DNA of 64,000 nucleotides from JAGLOK01 sp963677605 (GTDB lineage Bacteria > Bacillota > Clostridia > Christensenellales > UMGS416), in NCBI GenBank assembly GCA_963677605.2, contig CAXXDX010000007.1, positions 1-64,000 of the forward strand, in the 5' to 3' direction. Below the pieces are notes generated by a model. It was given only the letters and a program-made list of their open reading frames with translations, had not been told where the DNA came from and did not search any database. Position numbers and translations under genes: made by a program. Of this stretch, positions 16,095 to 25,702 are shown piece after piece (positions within the stretch are counted from its first letter, which is position 1; every line of letters begins with the position of its first letter).

Positions 16095-16103
16095 ATTATA
16101 TCA
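16095..16103 (-). promoter_or_regulatory. Extended -10 directly upstream of the start codon
   Basis: TGATATAAT (minus strand, 16103 to 16095) is an extended -10. Nine bases separate it from the ATG at 16085, leaving space for at most two or three transcribed leader bases. Confidence 0.5.
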
Positions 16104-16114
16104 TAATAATAAAA

Positions 16115-16143
16115 AAAAAGATTGCCAAGGAGACAATCTTTTT
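16115..16143 (-). terminator. Intrinsic terminator after leuA
   Basis: AAAAAGATTG (16115-16124) and CAATCTTTTT (16134-16143) form a 10-bp stem with a 9-base loop, with a T-run on the minus strand. Confidence 0.85.
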
Positions 16144-16195
16144 ATAATTCATCCGGTAATTAAGCAATGCCTATAACAGAATATACTCTGTTACT

Positions 16196-17842
16196 TTAAT
16201 TTTTCTGGCGGTTTATTGCGCAAAGTATAGCTTTAAACGATGCAGTGGTAGTATTTTTGTCCTGACCGACTCCCCAGATAACATTTTCACCGCTTATAAG
16301 CTCAATGTATGCTACAGCCTCCGCATCTTCCCCGGAAGAAAGCGCATGTTCTTTGTAATTTCCGAAGTTTATGTTTTTATACCCAACTGAAGTAAGCGCG
16401 TGATAGAAAGCCGAAATAGGTCCGTTGCCTTTGCCTTTAATCTCTTTTTCATCTCCATTTATAGAAATAACAGCACTGACCTCTACATCGCCGTTTGTGC
16501 TTTGAATAGAATAACTTTTAAGCGATATATCCTCTTTAACGTCAAAATAGGTTTTTGTGAACTGCTCCATTATTTCATTAGGAGCAAGCTCGCGGCCAAC
16601 TTTGTCCGTTTCAACCTGAACAACTTTCGCAAACTCCGGATGCATTGGCTTAGGAAGCTGATAACCAAATTCCTGCTCCATGATGTAGGCAATGCCGCCT
16701 TTGCCTGACTGTGAATTTATTCGGATAATCGGCTCATACTGGCGTCCGATATCAGCAGGATCTATTGGAAGATAGGGAACTTCCCAAAACTTAGTCTCTT
16801 CCGCGTTCCAAGCCTTAAGCCCCTTGCGGATAGCATCCTGGTGCGAGCCTGAAAAAGCAGTGTATACCAATTCACCTGCATAAGGATGACGGGGAGGAAC
16901 ATACATTTCTGTGCATTTTTCAAACACTTCCTTGATGTGATTCATATCGTCAATTTTAAGCTCAGGATCCACTCCGCGCGAATACATATTCATAGCAAGT
17001 GTCAAAATGTCAGCATTTCCTGTGCGCTCTCCGCCTCCAAACAACGTTCCTTCCACACGGTCAGCCCCCGCAAGCACAGCAAGCTCGGTTGATGCTACAC
17101 CTGTTCCTCTGTCATTGTGCGAATGGATGCTTATCAAAGTTTCTTCTCGTGCACTCATGTTATTTGCAAACCATTCTATCTGATCTGCAAATATATTCGG
17201 AGTGGACATTTCAACTGTCGCCGGAATATTTATGATGAGCTGTTTTTCTTTTGTCGGCTGTATAATGTTTGTAACCTCTTCACAGACTTCCAAAGCATAG
17301 TCAATCTCAGTTCCCGTAAAGCTTTCTGGTGAAAACTCAAAACGTATATCTGTATCGCTGTCTTTAGAAAGGTCTTTTACAAGCTTTGCGGCTTCCACTG
17401 CCATCTTAACCATTTCTTCTTTGCTTTTGCCGAAAACTACTCTGCGCTGTTCGGTGGATGTAGAAAGGTAAAAGTGTACAATAGCCTGTTTGTATCCTTC
17501 CAGAGCCTCATATGTCCTGCGGATGAGGTGTTCGCGAGACTGTGTCAACACCTGAACAGTCATGTCATCCAAAACATATCCTTTTTCAATTAAAGTACGT
17601 GTAAAGTCATAGTCAGTTTGTGACGCTGAAGGGAATGATATTTCGATTTCTTTAAAACCCATATCCGATAAAAGCTTAAAATACTCCAACTTCTTTTGAG
17701 TTCCCATAGGTGTCGGAAGAGCCTGATTGCCGTCGCGTAGGTCGACTGAGCACCATATCGGAGCTTTCGTTATGTCATTGTCCGGCCATTTTCTGTTAGG
17801 CAAGTCTACTTTGGGATAAGGTTTGTACTTTTCAAAACCCAT
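16196..17842 (-). CDS. leuA: 2-isopropylmalate synthase (LeuA type 2)
   Basis: 548 residues, the longer LeuA form shared with actinobacteria and yeast. It condenses acetyl-CoA with 2-oxoisovalerate, the first committed step of leucine synthesis. 'APIWCSVDLRDGNQAL' carries the DRDGNQ-type catalytic and metal-binding start, 'SIHSHNDRGTGVASTELAVLAGADRVEGTLFGGGERTGN' gives the HxH and G-rich motifs, and a C-terminal regulatory (LeuA dimer) domain follows from about residue 430. AAAGGAGGA precedes the ATG. The leucine T-box leader at 17869-18262 controls it. No leuB, leuC or leuD lies in the window, so the remaining pathway genes are elsewhere. Confidence 0.95.
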   Translation of the reverse strand: MGFEKYKPYPKVDLPNRKWPDNDITKAPIWCSVDLRDGNQALPTPMGTQKKLEYFKLLSDMGFKEIEISFPSASQTDYDFTRTLIEKGYVLDDMTVQVLTQSREHLIRRTYEALEGYKQAIVHFYLSTSTEQRRVVFGKSKEEMVKMAVEAAKLVKDLSKDSDTDIRFEFSPESFTGTEIDYALEVCEEVTNIIQPTKEKQLIINIPATVEMSTPNIFADQIEWFANNMSAREETLISIHSHNDRGTGVASTELAVLAGADRVEGTLFGGGERTGNADILTLAMNMYSRGVDPELKIDDMNHIKEVFEKCTEMYVPPRHPYAGELVYTAFSGSHQDAIRKGLKAWNAEETKFWEVPYLPIDPADIGRQYEPIIRINSQSGKGGIAYIMEQEFGYQLPKPMHPEFAKVVQVETDKVGRELAPNEIMEQFTKTYFDVKEDISLKSYSIQSTNGDVEVSAVISINGDEKEIKGKGNGPISAFYHALTSVGYKNINFGNYKEHALSSGEDAEAVAYIELISGENVIWGVGQDKNTTTASFKAILCAINRQKN

Positions 17843-17868
17843 TTTTGTTCCTCCTTTTGCGGTAAATA

Positions 17869-18262
17869 AAAACCCCGTCGCTCGCGCAGATTGCTCTGCA
17901 AGAGACGAAGGGGGTTTTTGTTTCTCCGCGGTACCACTCTTGTTCGTTCATCACTGAACGCGCTTTTTCGGATATCTGTTAAAATCTTTGGGATATTGTC
18001 CCTTTGATTAAAGCTTTAAATTAAAAAAGCTTCCGTCATTAAGACAGAAGCCGCTTCTAACCACTTAATAACATAAATACGGGCTTTCGCCGATATCCGC
18101 CCCATGTAACGTTGGGAATACGTCATTTACTACTTAGTTTCGCAAATGCAGCTCGCAGACGAGTTCAGATTCTTTGCCCACAGTGTCTCACACCAACCGA
18201 CACTTCTCTTTGTGGCCTCCGATCCCTACTGTTTCCGGTCACAGCCTTTAATATTGATTGTC
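17869..18262 (-). ncRNA. Leucine T-box leader of leuA
   Basis: On the minus strand the leader has the T-box hallmark TGGTACCGCGG (bases 17926-17936), the antiterminator that pairs with the tRNA 3' end; its T base after TGG fits the A discriminator of tRNA-Leu. A stem III candidate CGTTCA/TGAACG lies just upstream, and GAACTC with CTC at 18163-18161 is a fitting leucine specifier. CTTCGTCTCTTGCAGA with TCTGCGCGAGCGAC, flanked by AAAACCCC and GGGGTTTT, forms the terminator. High charged tRNA-Leu thus stops transcription, and uncharged tRNA allows leuA expression. Confidence 0.9.
18023..18051 (-). terminator. Extra terminator-like hairpin inside the leu T-box leader
   Basis: Minus strand GCTTCTGTC (18051-18043), loop TTAAT, GACGGAAGC (18037-18029), then six T's (18028-18023). 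It sits between the specifier stem and stem III, inside a long pairing of CGGATATC with GATATCCG. Position and T-run make it look like an independent attenuator. Confidence 0.5.
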
Positions 18263-18291
18263 ATGATATTATATATATCGAACTTTGTCAA
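18263..18291 (-). promoter_or_regulatory. leuA promoter
   Basis: TTGACA (18286-18291) and TATCAT (18263-18268) with 17 bases between them on the minus strand, immediately before the T-box. Confidence 0.7.
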
Positions 18292-18386
18292 GATTTATTT
18301 AGCTTCTTGCCATTTATAATTCGTTGTGATTAAATACATATGTTGCATATAATGTGAGTTAAATACTCATTCCAAAAGGAATATTA

Positions 18387-19799
18387 ATGACAAAAATAAA
18401 AAACAACCTGCTGTCAATAATCTCAATCACAGTCATCCTGGCCATAACTTTGCCTATGCTGTATTATTTCGGGTTCGCAGTATTAGGCGGGGATGACTTT
18501 TTATACGGAAGAGAGACCATGCACGCCCTGCAAGACACAGGCTCATATATGAATGCTGTTAAAATAGCTTTTTCTGAGACATGGTCATCATATTTCAATT
18601 GGCAGGGCACATTTTTCAGTATATTTCTAATGTACCTTCACCCCGGAATCATCTCTCTTGCTTTATATCGCATTGTTCTCGCCCTCATCTTTATCCTGGG
18701 CATTACAGCACCTATAATCGCAGCATTTACAATAAACAAACATTATCTAAAAGCACCAAAAAAGTATGTCTGGCTTGTTCTGGCTTCATATATTTTCGTA
18801 TCAACTCAATATATGCCTTCTATATATCAGGCATATTATTGGTATAACAGCGTTATTTTTTATCAGTTCACATATAGCATTGCATTTTTGTTTGTGGCCG
18901 CTTTTGTTTTTTACCGTCACACGAATAGCAAAATATTGCGTATTTTTATCTTATGCTCTCTCTTTATAATGGATATAATGATAGCCGGTTCAAATTTCCC
19001 TTTGGGCCTTGTTTTCGCAGTATGCTTCTCCGTTTATATTATTATGGCGTTTATTAAGAAATTTAAACAAAGAAAAACAGATGCAATTATTTTTGCCGTT
19101 TTTATGGCTATATTTCTGTTAAATGTACTGGCTCCTGGAAATAGCGCCCGACAGGGATCATACAGCGTAACCCCAAGCCTTTTTTCAGCCGCATATGCAA
19201 GTGTCAGAGATATGATGCTTGAAGTACCCGGATGGATAACATCCACTGTAACTGTTGGCATAATCTGTGCTGCGCTTCCCCTAAGCCGAAAAATTGTTCA
19301 AAACGCTTCGTTTAAGTTTGCGCACCCTGCGCTAGCCGGAGCTTTGCTTGTTCTGGTTCTGCTTGCTCAGTACTTTCCGGTGGAATACGGATTGGGCAGC
19401 AAAGGCCCTGAAAGGGTTGAAAACTTAAGGTTTATGACTGCTACATTGGGTATTTGGCTGTTTTTTATAAATATGTTCGGTTATAATAAAGATAAAGAGC
19501 AGCCCGTTAACAGATATATCGCAATGGTTTTAGCCTTGGTTTTTCTCGCAATGCCTCTAAACACCATAGGAATAAATCAATTTACATCATACAAAATGGC
19601 GGATCAGATAACAGGCGGACAGCTTGACAAGTTCAGCAAAGTAATCTCCAGTGAGCTTAGCCAGCTGGAGGACACCCAAAGCCGTGATCCGGTTTACTAT
19701 GGTGACCATGTGACAAACGAGTTTCTGCATCCCGATATAACATTTTGGTTTTATTCGGGAATATGGGATTATTATAGAAAAGTACCAAAACGGGATTAA
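18387..19799 (+). CDS. DUF6056-like polytopic membrane protein
   Basis: 470 residues with about eleven membrane helices. After the first helix comes 'GFAVLGGDDFLYGRETMHAL', then 'WQGTFFSIFLMYL', a short extracellular loop with a D-D pair. This layout is typical of DUF6056 and of GT-C-like glycan transferases that use polyprenyl-linked sugars. Enzyme activity is inferred only. AAAGGA lies before the ATG. The EAL-HDOD gene begins 27 bases later and may be cotranscribed. Confidence 0.65.
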   Translation: MTKIKNNLLSIISITVILAITLPMLYYFGFAVLGGDDFLYGRETMHALQDTGSYMNAVKIAFSETWSSYFNWQGTFFSIFLMYLHPGIISLALYRIVLALIFILGITAPIIAAFTINKHYLKAPKKYVWLVLASYIFVSTQYMPSIYQAYYWYNSVIFYQFTYSIAFLFVAAFVFYRHTNSKILRIFILCSLFIMDIMIAGSNFPLGLVFAVCFSVYIIMAFIKKFKQRKTDAIIFAVFMAIFLLNVLAPGNSARQGSYSVTPSLFSAAYASVRDMMLEVPGWITSTVTVGIICAALPLSRKIVQNASFKFAHPALAGALLVLVLLAQYFPVEYGLGSKGPERVENLRFMTATLGIWLFFINMFGYNKDKEQPVNRYIAMVLALVFLAMPLNTIGINQFTSYKMADQITGGQLDKFSKVISSELSQLEDTQSRDPVYYGDHVTNEFLHPDITFWFYSGIWDYYRKVPKRD

Positions 19800-19826
19800 T
19801 TCTGAAATTTATTAGTTAGGTCTATT

Positions 19827-21044
19827 ATGAGCAAAATTTATATGGCTCGACAGCCAATCTTTAAAAAAAATAATAAGCTCTACGGATATGAACTTCTATA
19901 CAGAAAAAGCGAAAATAATTTCTTTGAAGGAACAGATGACGATCAGGCCACAGCAAGCCTTCTTGATGACTTTTTCTTTATGGAATTTGAAGATATGACC
20001 GACGGCAAATTCGGCTTTGTAAATTTTTCGCGCAACTTGCTTTTGGATGAAGTTCCTAAAATGCTTTCAAAAGATCTCTTAATCGTAGAAATTTTGGAAA
20101 GAGTCACGATAGATGAAGAAATACTAAACATTTGCAAAGACCTTAAAGAAGCAGGTTATACTCTTGCAATGGACGACTTCATTTTTTCAAACGCCAATCC
20201 ATTGTATAAAGATTTAATTGAAATTGTTGATATTATAAAAGTTGAGTATTCTAACAGTAACCTGTCTGAACAGATACAGCTGATAAATAAATACCGTGGA
20301 AGAATCTCATTTCTCGCAGAAAGGGTTGAAACAAGGGAAGATTATATCACTGCGCAAAATCTCGGTTATACGCTTTTCCAAGGCTATTTTTTCAGTAAGC
20401 CAGTTATGCTTAACGCCAAAAACATCGGCACTCTTCCCGGAAACCTCGTCGCTATCCTAAATGATTTATCCAGCCCTGAGCCGGATATGAACGAGCTGGC
20501 TGATAAATTCAGAGCGGATGTTGAGCTGGCTTACAAACTTTTAAAACTTGTAAACTCAGTCTATTACGGGGTTTCATACAATATAAAATCAATCCACCAT
20601 GCACTTGTTCAGATCGGCCCAAAAGAAATCTCAAGATGGATAAACATAATGATTTTAAAAGGCGTTCAAAATGTCGAAAATCAGGAACTTATAAACACAT
20701 CTCTAGTTCGGGCGAGAATGCTTTCTCTTCTTGCAAAAGAAAAAGGCGAAAAGAAGCTGGAAGCGGAATATTTTCTTGTCGGGTTGTTTTCAGCCATAGA
20801 TATACTTTTAAACCGAGACATGCAGAGCATTCTTTCAAAGCTGCCGTTTGATGACAACATAAAATCAGCCTTGCTTGGCGAAAATAATGAGCTGAAAAAA
20901 GCATTGGATATAATGACAGCATTTGAACAAATAAACTATGAAATAATAGATGAATACTTATATTCCATAGGATTAAACAGAGAAATATTCATGCGGCTTT
21001 ATGTGGATGCCTTAAAATGGAGAAAAACCATTCCACAGAACTAA
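19827..21044 (+). CDS. EAL-HDOD protein (CdgJ/YuxH-like), EAL probably inactive
   Basis: 405 residues. The N-terminal half is EAL-like: 'GYELLYR' replaces the ExLxR motif with E-L-L, 'NFSRNLL' and 'EILERV' are present, and 'AMDDFIF' holds the paired aspartates; however the catalytic base and some metal ligands of active EAL enzymes are missing or weak, so c-di-GMP hydrolysis is doubtful. From about residue 200 an HDOD domain follows ('ELAYKLLKLVNSVYYG...IKSIHHALVQIGPKEISRWINIMIL'). Such proteins act as c-di-GMP or stress-linked adaptors. Weak Shine-Dalgarno. Confidence 0.8.
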   Translation: MSKIYMARQPIFKKNNKLYGYELLYRKSENNFFEGTDDDQATASLLDDFFFMEFEDMTDGKFGFVNFSRNLLLDEVPKMLSKDLLIVEILERVTIDEEILNICKDLKEAGYTLAMDDFIFSNANPLYKDLIEIVDIIKVEYSNSNLSEQIQLINKYRGRISFLAERVETREDYITAQNLGYTLFQGYFFSKPVMLNAKNIGTLPGNLVAILNDLSSPEPDMNELADKFRADVELAYKLLKLVNSVYYGVSYNIKSIHHALVQIGPKEISRWINIMILKGVQNVENQELINTSLVRARMLSLLAKEKGEKKLEAEYFLVGLFSAIDILLNRDMQSILSKLPFDDNIKSALLGENNELKKALDIMTAFEQINYEIIDEYLYSIGLNREIFMRLYVDALKWRKTIPQN

Positions 21045-21065
21045 TTTAACTCCTATCCTTAATTA

Positions 21066-22925
21066 TCATTTATTTCTGTTTTTTTTATTTGAATTTTTCC
21101 TTGTTTTCGCTTTACTTCTTGACTGTTGAGAAAGTTTCTCCCGATTATCTTCCGGCGGAACCAGATACTTTCCGCCAAAACCAATTAAGTCTTGTCTGCC
21201 TGTACGAATCAGAGCCTTTCTTACAAGATCATAATTCTTTTTCAGGTTATACTGCAAAAGAGCCCTCTGCATTCTCTTTTCCTCACCTTTTGGAATATAT
21301 ACCTTTTGCATATTCCTCGGATCAATTCCCGTATAATACATACACGTCGAAAGCGTACCAGGTGTCGGATAAAAATCCTGCACCTGCTCGGATGTAATAT
21401 TCATATCCCGCATAGCACACGCCAGTTCAACTGCCGCATTCAGGTCGCTTCCGGGATGCGATGAAATAAAATACGGTACAAGGTACTGTTTTTTGTTCAG
21501 CTTTTTGTTCGCTTCATCAAACAATTTCTTAAACCGCTCAAAAACATCTCCCGAAGGTTTTCCCATAAGTTTGAGCACGCGTCTATTTACATGCTCCGGA
21601 GCAACCTTTAAGTGTCCGCTTACATGGTATTTTGCAAGTTCATATATAAATTCTTTTGCGTTTTTATCCAGAAGCAGATAATCATACCTAATTCCCGACC
21701 TAATGAAAACTTTTTTAACTTTAGGAAGTTTTCTGAGCTTTCTAAGCAGGGTAAGGTAATCGCTGTGGTCTACTTCGAGCTGGCCGCACGAAACAGGGGA
21801 CAGGCATTGCTTGTGGGCACAAACACCACGCTCAAGCTGCTGCGCACACGCGGGACATCTGAAGTTCGCGGTAGGCCCTCCTACATCATGTATATATCCT
21901 TTAAAGCTTGGCCTTTCGGTAAGAATTTTAGCTTCCCTGATTATCGATTCATGACTTCTAGCAGAAATTATCCTTCCCTGATGGGAATTTATCGAACAAA
22001 AAGAACATCCTCCGAAGCATCCGCGCGAACTCGTTATCGAAAACTCCACTTCACTAAGTGCGGGAACTCCGCCAGACTTTTCATACATTGGGTGATAAGC
22101 CCTCTCATATGGTAGTTCATATACTCTGTCCAGTTCCTTCTGATTAAGAGGCATCTGAGGCGGATTCTGTGCAACATATTTTCTGTGCTGCTTTTGTACA
22201 ACAGTACGCCCGTTTACGGGATCCAGTTCAGCATGAAATGCAGTATATGCTTTTGCAAAAGCTGTGCCATTGTTCTTTACCTCGTCAAAATCCGGCAATA
22301 GTACATCTTCTGCTCCGGGTTCGTCAACGAAGTTGCAAGTGCCTTTAACACCTTTAATTGAACCCAGAGGAACTCCGCGAGACAAAAGCTTTGCAACTTC
22401 CACTATAGATTTTTCACCCATACCGTATATGAGCATGTCCGCACCCGAATCCTCCAATATCGAGCGCTTCAGTTTGTCGGATATATAATCATAGTGAGCA
22501 AACCGCCTGAGCGACGCTTCTACTCCGCCTATGATTATAGGAACATCCTTGTATATGCTTTTTATTTTGTTACAGTATGCAATGGTTGTATGGTCAGGGC
22601 GCATTCCGGCTTTGCCTCCGGGTGCGTACGCATCTTCTTTCCTGCGTTTTTTGTTAACAGTAAAGTGGTTTACCATTGAATCCATATTGCCGGCCGACAC
22701 TAAAAAAGCCAGCTTCGGCTTCCCAAATTCCTTAAAGCTATTAGGATTGTTCATATCCGGCAGAGGCATCATGGCAACACGAAATCCGGCATCTTCCAAA
22801 ACACGCGATATAATTGCATGGCCGAAACTCGGGTGATCCACATATGCTTCGCCAAATGCGAACACAAAGTCCGGAGCATCCCAACCCATAGCATTCATTT
22901 CTTTATTAGTTGCAGGTAAAAACAT
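21066..22925 (-). CDS. ygiQ: YgiQ family radical SAM protein
   Basis: About 619 residues, near the family length. It starts with 'FLPATNKEMNAMGWD', the conserved N-terminus seen in YgiQ (UPF0313), then 'YVDHPSFG', 'SAGNMDSMVN' and 'GGVEASLRR'. The radical SAM motif is CFGGCSFC (C309, C313, C316 if numbered from the ATG at 22943), followed by 'SHQGR'. The reaction is unknown. A basic tail ends the protein. The ATG at 22925 is chosen because TATAAT lies six bases before it and the alternative ATG at 22943 has no Shine-Dalgarno; the product would be leaderless. Confidence 0.9.
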   Translation of the reverse strand: MFLPATNKEMNAMGWDAPDFVFAFGEAYVDHPSFGHAIISRVLEDAGFRVAMMPLPDMNNPNSFKEFGKPKLAFLVSAGNMDSMVNHFTVNKKRRKEDAYAPGGKAGMRPDHTTIAYCNKIKSIYKDVPIIIGGVEASLRRFAHYDYISDKLKRSILEDSGADMLIYGMGEKSIVEVAKLLSRGVPLGSIKGVKGTCNFVDEPGAEDVLLPDFDEVKNNGTAFAKAYTAFHAELDPVNGRTVVQKQHRKYVAQNPPQMPLNQKELDRVYELPYERAYHPMYEKSGGVPALSEVEFSITSSRGCFGGCSFCSINSHQGRIISARSHESIIREAKILTERPSFKGYIHDVGGPTANFRCPACAQQLERGVCAHKQCLSPVSCGQLEVDHSDYLTLLRKLRKLPKVKKVFIRSGIRYDYLLLDKNAKEFIYELAKYHVSGHLKVAPEHVNRRVLKLMGKPSGDVFERFKKLFDEANKKLNKKQYLVPYFISSHPGSDLNAAVELACAMRDMNITSEQVQDFYPTPGTLSTCMYYTGIDPRNMQKVYIPKGEEKRMQRALLQYNLKKNYDLVRKALIRTGRQDLIGFGGKYLVPPEDNREKLSQQSRSKAKTRKNSNKKNRNK

Positions 22926-22931
22926 GTGGCT

Positions 22932-22937
22932 ATTATA
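22932..22937 (-). promoter_or_regulatory. -10 element directly upstream of the ygiQ start
   Basis: TATAAT on the minus strand (22937-22932) ends six bases before the ATG at 22925. No Shine-Dalgarno is seen. Confidence 0.45.
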
Positions 22938-23033
22938 CACCATAAAACGTTAATAATAAAAAACCTTTATATTATTTATACCGTTTGTAAATTATGTTAT
23001 ACTCAAAAAGCAAATAACAAAGATGAGAAGTTT

Positions 23034-24623
23034 ATGATAAAGTCTGTTTGGATTTCATTTAAAGAAAAAAACACAGCCTTTAAAATATTTTTTATAATAT
23101 TTTCACTGGCTTTTACAAAAAGCATTTTTATTGCTCCATTTTCGCGCGCAAAAGGACTATGGGGCATTCTCCTCGGTATACTTTTATCTGCGGCAGTTTT
23201 TTTAATTTGCTTAATAACAATATATCTGCTAAACAGCGTGAGCTGGAAGCACTCAAAAACCAAGGTAAAAAAAATCAGACTGTTTCTTTATATGCTTCCA
23301 ACTATATTTATAAGCACAGCATTGCTTCTGGTGTTTCGCCCGGGCATCATGTCATGGGACAGTATGTATATCTGGGAAACAGCATTGCATAATGAATACT
23401 CAAGCCTGCATCCCATTACCTATGTTCTTTTTATCCACCTTGTGCAAGGTGTTGTGAAAAGCCCATGGCTTGTAATTACAATACAGTTTGTTTATTCCGC
23501 ATTCGCCTTTGCATTCATATCTTATACATTTGAAGGCTTCGGATTAAACAAAAAGCTCTGCTTGCTTGTTTCCATAGTTTTAGCAATATATCCGGTTCAT
23601 GCATATCAGAACGTAAGCATGCTAAAAGATGTTCCTTATATGATGTCACTTGTTATATTAAGCACTCTTGTTCTTAAAATAATGGTCGAAGACAAATTTT
23701 CCATAATGTCTGCAATAGCGATTGCAATTGTTTCGCTTGTTGCTCTTTTTTCAAGACACAACGGTCTTTTTTCCATACCATTGACACTGATTATTTTAAC
23801 TTTGTATTTTATTATCAGTAAAAAGAAATCATTTGCAATTAAATCATTGGTTGTTGCCGCAGCTGTAATTCTGGCATTTTTCGGAACAAATAATGTAATA
23901 ATAAAATCTCTGGGAAACAGATACTGGCAGCGTTCTTCAACGTCCGACATATTGATGATGCCAACCTCGCAGCTAAGCTATACAATTGATAAAAACTATG
24001 TAAATCTGACAGATCACCAAAAGGAGCTTGCATATAAATATCTTCAAGTGGATTATATCTTCTTTCAAAGCCAAAATATTGGCAATTGGGAATTTAACAA
24101 CAGATATCTTGAAAGCCTGAACGTGGATACGATATCTGCAGACAGAAAAGGATTTATATCTTTCTATCTCGAAATGCTAAAGAGCTATCCGATGGATATG
24201 ATTAAAGAATATGAGCAGATTACAGGAATAATATGGGCAACTCCCAACTATGGATATACATTGGTAAAAAACATTGGAGTACCCACCGAATATCCGGACA
24301 TAGGTCTTGAAACTGACTACATCTTCCCCAAATTAGCAGAGTTGTTAAATCAGGATATAAAAATAGTTTTTTGGCTTAGACCAGCATTATGGCTGATGCT
24401 GTCATTATATTTATTGTTTATTTCAAAGAAACGCCATGGGTTTATGGGGCTTATTGTCATGCTTCCGATGCTGGCAAACGCAGCTGGATTCCTGTTCGGA
24501 ACACCTGCACAAAATGTGCGCTATTTTTACTGCAATTTCTCATGCTTTGTAATAACTCTGCTGTTTGCTCTTATGTCATCTAAAACATCTGTTTTTAACA
24601 AGGAGGAAAGAGAAAATGATTGA
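23034..24623 (+). CDS. DUF6020-like polytopic membrane protein
   Basis: 529 residues. Alternating hydrophobic helices run from residue 15 to the end, around twelve in all, with a mid-protein loop 'RPGIMSWDSMYIWETALHNEYSSLHPITYVLFIH' that matches the DUF6020 family, where an aspartate-bearing loop after helix 4 is conserved. A large outer loop ('TSQLSYTIDKNYVNL...DYIFFQSQNIGNWEFNNRYLESL') precedes the last helices. A GT-C glycosyltransferase role is plausible but not shown. The ATG at 23034 has a weak GATGAGAAG upstream. It overlaps mtnA by eight bases. Confidence 0.65.
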   Translation: MIKSVWISFKEKNTAFKIFFIIFSLAFTKSIFIAPFSRAKGLWGILLGILLSAAVFLICLITIYLLNSVSWKHSKTKVKKIRLFLYMLPTIFISTALLLVFRPGIMSWDSMYIWETALHNEYSSLHPITYVLFIHLVQGVVKSPWLVITIQFVYSAFAFAFISYTFEGFGLNKKLCLLVSIVLAIYPVHAYQNVSMLKDVPYMMSLVILSTLVLKIMVEDKFSIMSAIAIAIVSLVALFSRHNGLFSIPLTLIILTLYFIISKKKSFAIKSLVVAAAVILAFFGTNNVIIKSLGNRYWQRSSTSDILMMPTSQLSYTIDKNYVNLTDHQKELAYKYLQVDYIFFQSQNIGNWEFNNRYLESLNVDTISADRKGFISFYLEMLKSYPMDMIKEYEQITGIIWATPNYGYTLVKNIGVPTEYPDIGLETDYIFPKLAELLNQDIKIVFWLRPALWLMLSLYLLFISKKRHGFMGLIVMLPMLANAAGFLFGTPAQNVRYFYCNFSCFVITLLFALMSSKTSVFNKEEREND

Positions 24624-25665
24624 TACAATATGGCCGGTAAGGCTTAACGAAAGAAAAGACAAGCTTCTTCTAATAGATCAAACTCTCCTTCCAAATAAAG
24701 AAAAAATACTTGAGCTATCAGATATAGATGACATTTGGGAATCAATAAAAATGCTTCGTGTAAGAGGCGCTCCCGCTATAGGAGTTGCTGCAGGTTTTGC
24801 TATGTATCTTGCTGCAAAAAACTCAAAAGCTAAGGTTTATGAAGACCTGGAAGCTGATTTTATAAAAGCCAAAAAATATCTTGCTACGAGCCGTCCGACT
24901 GCAGTAAACCTTTTCTGGGCTCTGGACAGAATGCATGACAGACTGAAATCGGAAACTAGAAAACCAACTGATGATATAGTTTCCTGTCTGTTGGATGAAA
25001 GTGAGAAAATATTAAAAGAAGACCGCGCAATGGGTAAAGCAATAGGCGAATACGGATTGTCTCTTCTTAGTCCCGGTATGGGGCTTTTAACACATTGCAA
25101 CGCAGGCGCATTGGCTACATCAGGATATGGAACAGCATTGGCTCCGATGTATGTTGGGCAGGACAGAGGATACGGCTTTAAAGTGTTTGCAGATGAAACA
25201 AGGCCTCTTCTGCAAGGTGCAAGGCTAACAGCATACGAGCTTCAAAAAGCTGGAGTAGATGTAACAATTATATGTGACAATATGGCATCTCTTGTAATGA
25301 AACAGGGCAAGATAGATGCTGTTTTGGTCGGATGCGACAGAGTGGCAGCAAACGGCGACGCAGCGAACAAAATCGGTACGTCAGGAGTAGCAATCCTCGC
25401 AAAAGAATACGGAATACCATTTTATGTGCTCGGCCCTACATCAACAATCGATTTTAGTGCAAAAACAGGTGATGATATTGAAATCGAACAAAGAGACGGA
25501 GAAGAAATCTCAAACGGATTCGGCAAAAGAACAGCCCCTGAAAATATTAAAACCTACAATCCTGCATTTGATGTAACAGATGCAAAATACATAACGGCAA
25601 TTATCACAGAAAAGGGCATTCTGTATCCTCCATATAAAGAAAAAATAGAAAAGCTGTTAAAATAA
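24616..25665 (+). CDS. mtnA: S-methyl-5-thioribose-1-phosphate isomerase
   Basis: 349 residues. It isomerises methylthioribose-1-phosphate to methylthioribulose-1-phosphate in methionine salvage. 'RGAPAIG' near residue 50, 'THCNAGALATSGYGTALAP' with C161, and 'GCDRVAANGDAANKIGT' with D241 match the catalytic cysteine and aspartate of Bacillus MtnA (C160, D240). 'DETRPLLQGARLT' follows the family. AGGAGG precedes the ATG, and the gene overlaps the upstream gene by eight bases (ATGATTGA). Related ribose-1,5-bisphosphate isomerases cannot be fully excluded. No other salvage genes are nearby. A terminator follows. Confidence 0.9.
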   Translation: MIDTIWPVRLNERKDKLLLIDQTLLPNKEKILELSDIDDIWESIKMLRVRGAPAIGVAAGFAMYLAAKNSKAKVYEDLEADFIKAKKYLATSRPTAVNLFWALDRMHDRLKSETRKPTDDIVSCLLDESEKILKEDRAMGKAIGEYGLSLLSPGMGLLTHCNAGALATSGYGTALAPMYVGQDRGYGFKVFADETRPLLQGARLTAYELQKAGVDVTIICDNMASLVMKQGKIDAVLVGCDRVAANGDAANKIGTSGVAILAKEYGIPFYVLGPTSTIDFSAKTGDDIEIEQRDGEEISNGFGKRTAPENIKTYNPAFDVTDAKYITAIITEKGILYPPYKEKIEKLLK

Positions 25666-25666
25666 A

Positions 25667-25691
25667 AAAGAGCTGTCAAAACAGCTCTTTT
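25667..25691 (+). terminator. Bidirectional intrinsic terminator between mtnA and yacL
   Basis: AAAGAGCTGT (25667-25676), CAAA loop, ACAGCTCTTTT (25681-25691), with T's on the plus strand and A's before the stem that become T's on the minus strand. Confidence 0.85.
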
Positions 25692-25702
25692 AAAATATTT
25701 AT

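Noticed and set aside
17869..18262. tRNA or rRNA-like structures in the long gaps before leuA and trpB
   Set aside because: The hallmark T-box antiterminator, specifier and terminator explain both regions.
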